From assembly GCA_050247895.1 (NCBI GenBank), contig JBFWTJ010000249.1, forward strand, positions 1-5,618: 5,618 nt of DNA, written 5' to 3'. The stretch's first letter is position 1; each line of letters starts with the position of its first letter. Positions 1 through 5,618 of this stretch are shown here, piece after piece. This DNA is from CAVPEW01 sp050247895. GTDB lineage: Bacteria > Actinomycetota > Acidimicrobiia > Acidimicrobiales > VFJN01. Under the pieces are notes generated by a model. The model was not told where the DNA came from, searched no databases, and saw nothing but the letters and a program-made list of their open reading frames with translations. The position numbers and the translations under genes are program-made.

Positions 1-805
1 CCCCGCCCTGGCCCGCGACCACGCGCGGGACCTGGCCCTGCGCCGGATCGCCGCCGGCCTGTGGGACGACGTCGACGCGGTCCTCGTGCCCACCGCGCCG
101 ACCCACCCGACCTTCGCCGAGGTGGCCGCGGCGCCGGTCGCGCTCAACGCCGCGCTGGGCCGGTTCACCAACGGCTGCAACGTCCTGGGGTGGTGCGCCG
201 CGGCCGTCCCGCTCGCGCCGCGGGCCGACGGCGTGCCCTTCGGGGTGACCCTGCTCGGCCCGGCCTGGCACGACCGGCCGGTGTGGGCCGCCGCGGCCCG
301 CCTGGCCGGCATGGCCGAACCGGTCCCCGGGCCGCCCACCGGCGCGGTGCCCGGGCCCGGCGCGGCCGCCCGGCAGGGGGAAAACGGCGGCGGCCCCACC
401 GATGGCGACGGGCCGGTCGAGGGGATCCGGTTGGCGGTGTGCGGCGCGCACCTGGACGGGCAGCCGCTCAACCACCAGCTCAGGTCCCGCGGGGCCCGCC
501 TCCTGGCCCGGACGACCACGGCCCCGGCCTACCGGATGGTCCGGCTCGACACCGACCCGCCCAAGCCGGGCGTCGTGCGGGTCGCCGAGGGCGGCGGCCC
601 GCTGGAGGTCGAGGTGTGGGCCCTTCCCGCCGCGGCGTTCGGCACCTTCGTGGACGAGGCCCCCCCGCCCCTGGCCATCGGGACCGTCGAGCTGGCCGAC
701 GGGACCGCGGTCAACGGCTTCCTGTGCGAGCCCCACGCCCTGGCCGGCGCCGAGGACATCACCCACCACGGCGGCTGGCGGGCCTGGCTGGCGAGCCGGG
801 CGTGA
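1..805 (+). CDS. atzF: Allophanate hydrolase, C-terminal part (5' end outside window)
   Basis: Allophanate hydrolase splits allophanate into ammonia and CO2, the last step of the ATP-dependent urea/guanidine carboxylase route, in the cytoplasm. The frame is open from base 2, giving 267 visible residues up to a TGA at 803-805; a full-length enzyme is about 600 residues, so the start and the Ser-cisSer-Lys amidase triad lie upstream. Visible residues 1 to about 100 are the end of the amidase fold, including VPTAPTHPTFAEV and DGVPFGVTLLGPAWHD, both typical of this family rather than of general amidases. After a Gly/Pro-rich linker (about residues 107-138) comes the C-terminal domain with CGAHLDGQPLNHQL (His at residue 150), EVEVWALP, GTVELADG and a GFLCEP...AEDIT...GGWRAWLA ending. 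In the yeast enzyme this domain decarboxylates the N-carboxycarbamate intermediate. The stop overlaps the next gene's GTG, so the two are probably translationally coupled. Family assignment is firm; whether allophanate comes from urea or guanidine is not visible here. Confidence 0.95.
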   Translation, partial: PALARDHARDLALRRIAAGLWDDVDAVLVPTAPTHPTFAEVAAAPVALNAALGRFTNGCNVLGWCAAAVPLAPRADGVPFGVTLLGPAWHDRPVWAAAARLAGMAEPVPGPPTGAVPGPGAAARQGENGGGPTDGDGPVEGIRLAVCGAHLDGQPLNHQLRSRGARLLARTTTAPAYRMVRLDTDPPKPGVVRVAEGGGPLEVEVWALPAAAFGTFVDEAPPPLAIGTVELADGTAVNGFLCEPHALAGAEDITHHGGWRAWLASRA

Positions 806-2793
806 CCGGCGCGCTCGAGGTCCTCGAACCGGGCGCCTTCACCACCGTCCAGGACCACCCGGGCCGCCTCGGCTACTGGATGGTCGGCGTGCCGCCGTCG
901 GGCCCGATGGACGACCTGTCGTTCCGGCTGGCCAACCGGGCGGTGGGCAACGACCCGGCCGCGGCCGGCCTCGAGTGCACCGCGACCGGGCCGGTGCTGC
1001 GCTTCGCCCGGCCGACCGTGGTCTGCCTGGGCGGCGCGGCGATGGTCGCCGACCTGGACGGGCGGCCGGTGCCGTGGTGGCAGCCGTTCGAGGCCGGGCC
1101 GGGCGCGGTGCTGCGGCTGGGCCGCCTGCGAGGTGCCGGCCTGCGGACCTACGTGGCGGTCCGAGGCGGCCTGGACGTCCCCGAGGTGCTGGGCAGCCGC
1201 GCCACCTTCACGCTGGGCGGCTTCGGCGGCCACGAGGGGCGCACGCTCGTCGCCGGCGACGTCCTGGCCGTCGGCGACCTGGTCTCGGCCCGGCGACCCT
1301 CGCCCGTCCCGCCCCGGTGCTGGCCCGAGATCGGCCGGTCCTGGCGCCTGGCGGTGACCGAGGGCCCGCACGCCGCACCCGAGTTCCTCACCCCGGCCGA
1401 CCTCGACGAGCTGTTCGCCGCCACCTGGACGGTGCAGGTCCACTGCGCCCGCACCGGCGTGCGCCTCGACGGTCCCCGGCCCGGCTGGGCCCGGCCCGAC
1501 GGCGGCGAGGCCGGGCTGCACCCGTCGAACATCCACGACACGGGCTACGCCTTCGCCGCGGTGGACCTCACCGGCGACACGCCGGTCCTGCTCGGGCCCG
1601 ACGGGCCCAGCCTGGGCGGGTTCACCTGCCCGGCCGGCGTGGTCCGGGCCGACCGGTGGAAGCTGGGCCAGCTCGCGCCGGGCGACTCGGTGCGCCTGGT
1701 GCCGGTCACCGCGGAGCGGGCCGGCGAGATGGCCCGCCGGGTCGAGCGGACCGTGGCGACCCTGCGCCCGCCCCCGGGCGAGCTCGTCGTGGGGCCCCGG
1801 CGGTCGCCCGACGGCGGGGTCCTGGTCCGCCGGCCGGCCGAGGGCGACCGCCCGGCGCTCACCGTGCGGCGGGCCGGCGACGCGTTCGCGCTGGTGGAGT
1901 ACGGCGAGATGGCCCTCGACCTCGCCCTGCGGGCCCGGGTCCACGCCCTGGAGGGCTGGCTGTCGGCCAAGGCACCCGACGCCGTGGTCGACGTGACGGC
2001 GGGGGTCCGCTCCCTGCTCGTCCAGCACGACCCGACCCTCCTGCCGGTGGACGAGCTGGTCGAGCTGGTCGAGGAGGCCGACGGGGAGCTGCCGGCCACG
2101 AGCGAGCTGTCCATCGACGCCCGGGTCGTCCACCTGCCCCTGTCCTGGGAGGACCCTGCCACCCTCGAGGCCATCCGGCGCTACATGGAGGTCGTGCGCG
2201 ACGACGCCCCCTGGTGCCCGTCGAACCTCGAGTTCATCCGGCGGATCAACGGGCTGGGATCGGTCGACGACGTGCACCGCACCGTGTTCGACGCCTCCTA
2301 CCTGGTCCTCGGCCTGGGCGACGTGTACCTCGGTGCGCCGGTGGCGACGCCGCTGGACCCCCGCCACCGGCTGGTCACCACCAAGTACAACCCGGCCCGC
2401 ACCTGGACGCCGGAGAACGCGGTCGGGATCGGCGGCGCCTACCTGTGCGTCTACGGCATGGAGGGGCCCGGCGGCTACCAGTTCGTGGGCCGGACGGTCC
2501 CGGTGTGGTACCTCGACGTGCCGACGCCGGGTGCCGATCCCGACGTGCCCTGGCTGCTGCGGGCCTTCGACCAGATCCGGTTCCACCCGGTCGAGGCCGC
2601 CGAGCTGGTCGAGCTCAGGGCCCGGGCCAAGGCCGGCGAGCTCGACGTCGGGATCGAGCCGACCACCTTCCGCTTGGCCGACCACCTGGCCTTCCTCGCC
2701 GCCGAGGCCGAGTCGATCGCCGCGTTCCGGGCCGACCAGCAGGCCGCGTTCGCCGCCGAGCGGGACCGCTGGCGCCTCTCCGGCGAGCTCTGA
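802..2793 (+). CDS. Stand-alone carboxyltransferase subunit of urea/guanidine carboxylase
   Basis: This is a 663-residue protein with a GTG start at 802 inside a GTGA overlap with the allophanate hydrolase stop; the sequence from MTGALEVLEPGAFTTVQDHPGR matches the family N-terminus, so longer readings in this frame are spurious. Two domains are visible. An AHS2/KipA-type domain spans about residues 4-305, with VGVPPSGPMDDLSFRLANR, FTLGGFGGHEGR and HPSNIHDTGYAFAAVDLTGD followed by LLGPDGPSLGGF. An AHS1/KipI-type domain spans about 350-570, with EYGEMALDLALRARV, VRSLLVQHDPTLLP, WCPSNLEFIRRINGL and TTKYNPARTWTPENAVGIGG. The tail (570-663) is also the urea-carboxylase type. In this family the CT module transfers a carboxyl group from carboxybiotin to urea or guanidine. 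Usual bacterial urea carboxylases are about 1200 residues, with biotin carboxylase in front and a biotin-carrier domain behind; both are absent, as is any MKM biotinylation motif. The partners must be encoded elsewhere. Asp255 may favour guanidine (inference). The 5-oxoprolinase subunits PxpB/PxpC are a less likely alternative, given the tail and the neighbouring gene. Confidence 0.93.
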   Translation: MTGALEVLEPGAFTTVQDHPGRLGYWMVGVPPSGPMDDLSFRLANRAVGNDPAAAGLECTATGPVLRFARPTVVCLGGAAMVADLDGRPVPWWQPFEAGPGAVLRLGRLRGAGLRTYVAVRGGLDVPEVLGSRATFTLGGFGGHEGRTLVAGDVLAVGDLVSARRPSPVPPRCWPEIGRSWRLAVTEGPHAAPEFLTPADLDELFAATWTVQVHCARTGVRLDGPRPGWARPDGGEAGLHPSNIHDTGYAFAAVDLTGDTPVLLGPDGPSLGGFTCPAGVVRADRWKLGQLAPGDSVRLVPVTAERAGEMARRVERTVATLRPPPGELVVGPRRSPDGGVLVRRPAEGDRPALTVRRAGDAFALVEYGEMALDLALRARVHALEGWLSAKAPDAVVDVTAGVRSLLVQHDPTLLPVDELVELVEEADGELPATSELSIDARVVHLPLSWEDPATLEAIRRYMEVVRDDAPWCPSNLEFIRRINGLGSVDDVHRTVFDASYLVLGLGDVYLGAPVATPLDPRHRLVTTKYNPARTWTPENAVGIGGAYLCVYGMEGPGGYQFVGRTVPVWYLDVPTPGADPDVPWLLRAFDQIRFHPVEAAELVELRARAKAGELDVGIEPTTFRLADHLAFLAAEAESIAAFRADQQAAFAAERDRWRLSGEL

Positions 2794-2818
2794 CCGTCCG
2801 GACGGGCCCTGCGACGGC

Positions 2819-3487
2819 TCAGCCGGCGGCGCGGACCACGGCGTCGATGTCGACCGGACGGGCCAGCAGGGCGCGCACCGCGGTCTCGGCCACGTGCGCG
2901 GCGACCGCGGCGTCGGGGTAGGGACCGCCGCCGGTGCGGATCCAGTTCTGCGTCGCCTCGTCGTTGGCCAGCAGGGTGCGGGCGGCCAGGCCGGCGTCGA
3001 CCGGGCGCAGCTCGCCGCTGGCCACGCCCTCGGCGACCAGCGCCTCGAGCTCGTCGTCGAGCCGGTTCCGCTCGTCCCAGTAGGCGGCGAAGTCGTCGGG
3101 CCGACGTGCGGCCAGCCGGTGGATCTCGTTGATGTCGAACGGGAAGCCGCACAGGGCCAGCACGTCCTCGCGCACCAGCCGGTAGAGGCGGACCGCGACC
3201 GGCCCCGGTGCCCGCCGCTCCCGCTCGGCGATGGCCAGGGGCACCCGGTTCACCCGCTCGAGGATGCTGGACAGGATGTCGGCCTTGGAGCGGAACCAGT
3301 AGTAGATCGACGACTGCTTGAGGCCGACCTGCTCGGCGATCTGGGCCATCGTGACCGCCTCGACGCCGCGTGCCGCGAACAGGGCGCTGGCCACGGCGAC
3401 GATCGCCTCCCGCGGATCGTCGTCGCCCGACCCGGGCACCGCCCGCGGCCGGCCTCGGCGCCGGGGGGCGTCCGCGGTCGTCGGCAC
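2819..3487 (-). CDS. TetR/AcrR-family transcriptional regulator
   Basis: This is a 222-residue TetR-type DNA-binding protein, a normal length for the family. A basic N-terminal arm (RRRGRPR, residues 9-15) precedes the conserved three-helix DNA-binding domain, about residues 25-72. The helix-turn-helix covers about 45-64, with VTMAQIAEQVGLKQSSIYYW followed by FRSKADIL. The rest is a ligand-binding and dimerisation domain of predicted helices that I cannot assign to an inducer class. The GTG start at 3487 is well fixed: a TAG stop lies in frame at 3497-3499, and a purine-rich GGGGGGTAGG on the minus strand (3496-3505) sits about 8 bases upstream. A GTG at residue 17 is a minor alternative. The gene converges on the carboxyltransferase gene with only 25 bases between stops, and diverges from the substrate-binding protein gene. 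Control of itself and of the divergent transporter operon is therefore likely, but this is inference. The effector could be guanidine, urea or a product. Confidence 0.93.
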   Translation of the reverse strand: MPTTADAPRRRGRPRAVPGSGDDDPREAIVAVASALFAARGVEAVTMAQIAEQVGLKQSSIYYWFRSKADILSSILERVNRVPLAIAERERRAPGPVAVRLYRLVREDVLALCGFPFDINEIHRLAARRPDDFAAYWDERNRLDDELEALVAEGVASGELRPVDAGLAARTLLANDEATQNWIRTGGGPYPDAAVAAHVAETAVRALLARPVDIDAVVRAAG

Positions 3488-3575
3488 GGCCGCAACCTAC
3501 CCCCCGAGCCGCCGTGCACCCCTCAGCGCCCACACCCGCGGAACCCGGCCGTGGGCGCGCCCCGATGCCCGCGAG

Positions 3576-3706
3576 CACGACGGCACGACCGCATGCCGGT
3601 GCAGCGACACGACCGGCACGACACACGACGACACCGCCGCACGTCGGCACGACCGCGCCGGCAGGGCCCACGACGGCACGACGGGCAGCGACACGACCGG
3701 CACGAC
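3576..3706. repeat. Cluster of CACGAC direct repeats with a duplicated 14+22-base unit
   Basis: The hexamer CACGAC occurs ten times in 131 bases, at 3576, 3584, 3608, 3617, 3624, 3648, 3669, 3677, 3692 and 3701, all in the same orientation. Five are extended to GGCACGAC (3582, 3615, 3646, 3675, 3699). Two larger units stand out. The 14-mer CACGACGGCACGAC occurs at 3576-3589 and 3669-3682, each followed after 11 or 2 bases by an identical 22-base sequence at 3601-3622 and 3685-3706. A 15-base piece at 3597-3611 (CGGTGCAGCGACACG) recurs with one mismatch at 3706-3720. The pattern suggests local duplication of a short unit. A multi-site binding array upstream of the transporter gene is possible, but function is unproven. 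It lacks the regular spacers of a CRISPR array. Confidence 0.85.
3594..3618. promoter_or_regulatory. Candidate operator: TGCCGGT-N11-ACCGGCA dyad
   Basis: A perfect inverted repeat has 7-base arms at 3594-3600 and 3612-3618, separated by 11 bases. TetR-family operators are usually dyads of roughly 15-30 bases near the regulator's own start, and this one lies about 107 bases upstream of the divergent tetR start and about 186 bases before the transporter start. It overlaps the CACGAC repeat cluster; the right arm recurs within the second 22-base repeat copy, but the left arm does not, so only one full dyad exists. In DNA this rich in G and C, a 7-base dyad can arise by chance, so this is only a candidate. 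Confidence 0.3.
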
Positions 3707-3803
3707 GGTGCAGCGTCACGGTCAAGGTCGACGTCAGCACCTGTTCACGCGGCCGATTTTCGATGGACATTCGACCGGAACGGCGGCCTGCGACGGTCAG
3801 CGC

Positions 3804-4847
3804 ATGCGCACCCGGATCCCGTCCACCCTCGCCGGCCTCGCCGTCCTCGCCCTGGTCGCCGCGGCCTGCGGCGACGACGACGGGGGGAGCTCGTCGGGCG
3901 AGGGGTCCGACGGCGCGGCCGAGACCTCCGGCGAGACCCTGACGCTGGGCTACTCGGCGTGGCCGGGCTGGTTCCCCCTGGCGGTGGCCGAGGAGGCCGG
4001 CATCTTCGAGGAGCACGGCCTGGACGTGGAGCTCCGCTTCTTCGCCGACTACCTGGGCTCGCTCGACGCCATGGCCGGCGGCCAGCTCGACGGCAACACC
4101 CAGACCCTCAACGACACGATGTTCGCCGTGGCCGCCGGCGACGAGCAGGTCATCGTGGTCACCAACGACAACTCCACCGGCAACGACGCCATCATCTGCG
4201 ACGCGTCGGTCACCTCGATCGAGGACCTGGAGGGCCGCACCGTCGCCGCCGAGCAGGGCGTGGTCGACCACTTCCTGCTCCTCCAGGGGCTGGACTCGGT
4301 CGGCCTCGCCGAGGACGACATCGACTTCCGGGGCGTGCTGACCGACGCCGCCGCGGCCGGCTTCGCCGGGGGCGAGTTCGACTGCGTCGGCGTGTTCGCG
4401 CCGTTCACCCTCACCGCCCTCGAACGGCCCGGCTCCCACGTGCTGTTCGACAGCTCGGACTTCCCCGGGACGATCTCCGACCACATCGTGGTCACGCCCG
4501 AGCTGATCGCCGAGCGGCCCGGCGACGTGCAGGCGCTCGTCGACGCCTGGTACGCCACCCTGGACTACATCGAGGCGAACCCCGAGGAGGCCCTCGAGAT
4601 CCTGGCCCGGGCGGCCGACCTGTCCGTCGAGGAGTACGAGAGCTTCGCCGCGGGCACCACGCTCTTCGACGCCGAGGAGGCCCTGGCCTCGTTCGAGGAC
4701 GGCGACGACACGACCTCGCTGCTGTTCACCGCCCGGCTCATCAACCCGTTCCTGGTCGCCTCGGGCCTGACCGAGGAGGAGGCTCCCCTCGACGGGCTGT
4801 TCGACCCGAGCTTCACGCAGGACCACGTCGACCGGAACGGGGCGTGA
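3804..4847 (+). CDS. ABC transporter substrate-binding lipoprotein, NitT/TauT type, urea-carboxylase-associated
   Basis: This 347-residue solute-binding protein of the NMT1/SsuA/TauA-like group is predicted to be exported, lipid-anchored outside the membrane, and to hand its ligand to the permease encoded next. Residues 1-21 form a signal peptide with an arginine-containing start and the hydrophobic core LAGLAVLALVAAA. Cys22 is the lipidation site; its lipobox (AAAC) is degenerate. An acidic Gly/Ser-rich linker covers about 23-44. The binding domain starts near LTLGYSAWPGWFPLAVAEEA (47-66). Other family landmarks are DGNTQTLNDT (96-105), NDNSTGNDAI (121-130), EQGVVDHFLLLQGL (150-163) and VGVFAPF (195-201). 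These resemble the periplasmic-binding group found beside urea carboxylase genes (TIGR03427-like, from memory) more than sulfonate or nitrate binders. The ATG at 3804 is chosen because the signal peptide begins there and no nearby upstream in-frame ATG or GTG exists. The TGA overlaps the permease GTG. The ligand is unknown; guanidine or urea is the inference from context. Confidence 0.93.
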   Translation: MRTRIPSTLAGLAVLALVAAACGDDDGGSSSGEGSDGAAETSGETLTLGYSAWPGWFPLAVAEEAGIFEEHGLDVELRFFADYLGSLDAMAGGQLDGNTQTLNDTMFAVAAGDEQVIVVTNDNSTGNDAIICDASVTSIEDLEGRTVAAEQGVVDHFLLLQGLDSVGLAEDDIDFRGVLTDAAAAGFAGGEFDCVGVFAPFTLTALERPGSHVLFDSSDFPGTISDHIVVTPELIAERPGDVQALVDAWYATLDYIEANPEEALEILARAADLSVEEYESFAAGTTLFDAEEALASFEDGDDTTSLLFTARLINPFLVASGLTEEEAPLDGLFDPSFTQDHVDRNGA

Positions 4848-5618
4848 CGGTCGTCCAGGGCGGGGCGACCGGGGTCGGCGGGGCGAGGGCCGTGGGGGCC
4901 GCGGGAGCGGCGGCGACCCCCACGGCCCCGGACACGGCTGCGGCTGCGGCCGCGGGCGGGGGCGGGGGCGAGGGCGGCACCCGTGGGCGGCGCCAGTCCG
5001 CGCTGCTCCGCCTGCGCGGACCCATCGGGCCCGGCCTGTCCGCGGCGCTCGGCCTGCTCGGCGTGGCCCTCCTGCTCGGCGGCTGGACGGTCGTGTCGGC
5101 CACCATGGGCAGCGACTCGTTCCTGCTGCCCACGCCCGCCGCGACCTGGGATGCGGCCCTGGCCCTCCACCGCTCGGGCGAGCTGCGCACGGACCTGGTG
5201 GCCAGCCTCACCCGCATCGCCGTCGGCTACGGGATCAGCATGGCCGTCGGGGTCGTCCTGGGCGTGCTCATCGGGAGCTTCCGGGCCGCCGAGGCCTTCT
5301 TCGAACCCCAGATCGGGCTCCTCCGGTACATCCCGGCCAGCGCCCTGACCCCCCTCTTCCTGCTGTGGCTGGGCATCGACGAGGCCCCGAAGGTGGCGCT
5401 CATCGTGGTGGGCACGGTGTTCTTCAACGTCCTGATGATCGCCGACGTGGCCCGGGCGGTCCCCCGCGACCTGGTCAACAGCGCGTACACGCTCGGTGCC
5501 GGACGCCTGCGGGTGCTGCGCCGGGTGATCCTCCCCCACAGCTTCCCGGGGATCGTCGACGTGGCCCGGGTCAACCTGGCCGCCGGCTGGCTGATGCTCG
5601 TCGTGGCCGAGATGCTGG
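4844..5618 (+). CDS. ABC transporter permease, TauC/SsuC-like (3' end outside window)
   Basis: An open frame of 258 residues starts at the GTG at 4844, inside a GTGA overlap with the binding-protein stop, and runs off the window. A weak GGAACGG (4834-4840) precedes it. Residues 1 to about 50 are low-complexity Ala/Gly/Thr, ending in RGRR. The membrane protein proper follows: a hydrophobic segment at about 66-86, LLPTPAATWDA (94-104, typical of NitT/TauT permeases), helices near 124-145, 155-176 and 183-201, and a fifth starting near 246. The segment 210-231 (SAYTLGAGRLRVLRRVILP core) is the EAA-type loop that contacts the ATPase in this binding-protein-dependent family. The protein would form the transmembrane channel for the ligand delivered by the upstream lipoprotein; the ATPase gene is expected beyond the window. 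The GTG at 4892 is an alternative start. The family usually has about 250-290 residues, so the N-terminal extension is extra. Confidence 0.93.
   Translation, partial: MTVVQGGATGVGGARAVGAAGAAATPTAPDTAAAAAAGGGGGEGGTRGRRQSALLRLRGPIGPGLSAALGLLGVALLLGGWTVVSATMGSDSFLLPTPAATWDAALALHRSGELRTDLVASLTRIAVGYGISMAVGVVLGVLIGSFRAAEAFFEPQIGLLRYIPASALTPLFLLWLGIDEAPKVALIVVGTVFFNVLMIADVARAVPRDLVNSAYTLGAGRLRVLRRVILPHSFPGIVDVARVNLAAGWLMLVVAEML

Larger units (their letters stand above)
3488..3803. promoter_or_regulatory. Divergent intergenic region between TetR and transporter genes
   Basis: These 316 bases separate the starts of two divergent genes, so promoters for both and the operator of the TetR protein should lie here. 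Positions 3576-3706 are filled by CACGAC direct repeats, and a 7-base dyad sits at 3594-3618. The most AT-rich stretch, about 3755-3773, lies 30-50 bases before the ATG at 3804 and is the best place for the transporter promoter. A possible pair TGTTCA (3742-3747) and GACATT (3766-3771), 18 bases apart, matches the sigma-70 consensus at only 3 of 6 bases each, so I do not call it. No clear Shine-Dalgarno precedes 3804. I found no convincing coding sequence; frames open through here look like GC-rich shadows. I could not recognise guanidine-I (ykkC) riboswitch sequence signatures. Confidence 0.6.

Noticed and set aside
61..801. N-terminal extension of the carboxyltransferase gene back to position 61
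   Set aside because: The translation is Arg/Gly/Pro-rich noise antiparallel to no known domain, while another frame there encodes a clear allophanate hydrolase; the family N-terminus begins at the GTG at 802.
529..2685. Very long minus-strand open frame opposite the carboxyltransferase gene
   Set aside because: It is a shadow frame caused by high G+C at third positions of the real gene; the translation shows no domain and is rich in Gly, Pro, Arg and His.
2794..2805. Perfect 12-base palindrome CCGTCCGGACGG between the convergent genes, as a terminator
   Set aside because: As a hairpin it gives only a 4-base stem with a 4-base loop and there is no T tract on either strand; such palindromes are common at this base composition.
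3497..3703. 68-residue minus-strand open frame with repeated PVVSL/VVPS pieces
   Set aside because: The peptide repetition follows directly from the DNA repeats, whose two 22-base copies are 84 bases (28 codons) apart; there is no recognisable fold or supporting start, and it lies in the divergent promoter region.
3576..3706. CRISPR array
   Set aside because: Repeat cores are only 6-8 bases, with two exact 22-base copies, irregular spacing and no unique spacers of constant length.
3720..3725. Minus-strand TTGACC as a -35 box for the TetR gene
   Set aside because: No TA-containing -10 element lies at the expected 16-18 base spacing; the sequence there is TGCCGG.
3318..3803. In-frame upstream extension of the substrate-binding protein, opposite and beyond the TetR gene
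   Set aside because: The signal peptide and lipobox cysteine begin right after the ATG at 3804, and the upstream part is repeat-derived or antisense to the TetR gene.

Overview
The window is very GC-rich DNA (clearly above 70% G+C by eye), with GTG starts, GTGA stop/start overlaps and a lipoprotein with an acidic, Gly/Ser-rich linker after its cysteine. This points to a high-GC actinobacterial lineage. Acidimicrobiia-like organisms are a reasonable guess, but nothing here fixes the taxon.

Layout: (1) positions 1-805, + strand, hold the 3' part of an allophanate hydrolase gene, namely the end of the amidase domain plus the C-terminal decarboxylating domain. (2) Positions 802-2793, + strand, overlap it by GTGA and encode a 663-residue protein. 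It matches the carboxyltransferase half of urea/guanidine carboxylase, without the biotin carboxylase and biotin-carrier domains. (3) Positions 2819-3487, - strand, encode a TetR-family regulator. It converges on gene 2 and diverges from gene 4. (4) Positions 3488-3803 are a 316-base divergent intergenic region with a dense array of CACGAC-containing direct repeats and a short dyad. (5) Positions 3804-4847, + strand, encode a NitT/TauT-type substrate-binding lipoprotein of the kind found next to urea-carboxylase genes. (6) Positions 4844-5618, + strand, encode the matching inner-membrane permease, again overlapping by GTGA and cut off by the window end.

Together this reads as a nitrogen-scavenging locus. 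An ABC importer takes up a small urea-like compound. A biotin-dependent carboxylase carboxylates it, with the carboxyltransferase subunit here and the BC/BCCP parts presumably encoded elsewhere. Allophanate hydrolase then converts allophanate to ammonia and CO2. Homologous clusters are annotated as urea catabolism, but many are now understood to act on guanidine. An Asp at residue 255 of the carboxyltransferase hints at guanidine here too, which is an inference. The TetR protein between the two operons, facing the repeat-rich promoter region, is the obvious candidate regulator. I saw no guanidine riboswitch in that region. The most unusual elements are the split carboxylase and the CACGAC repeat array.
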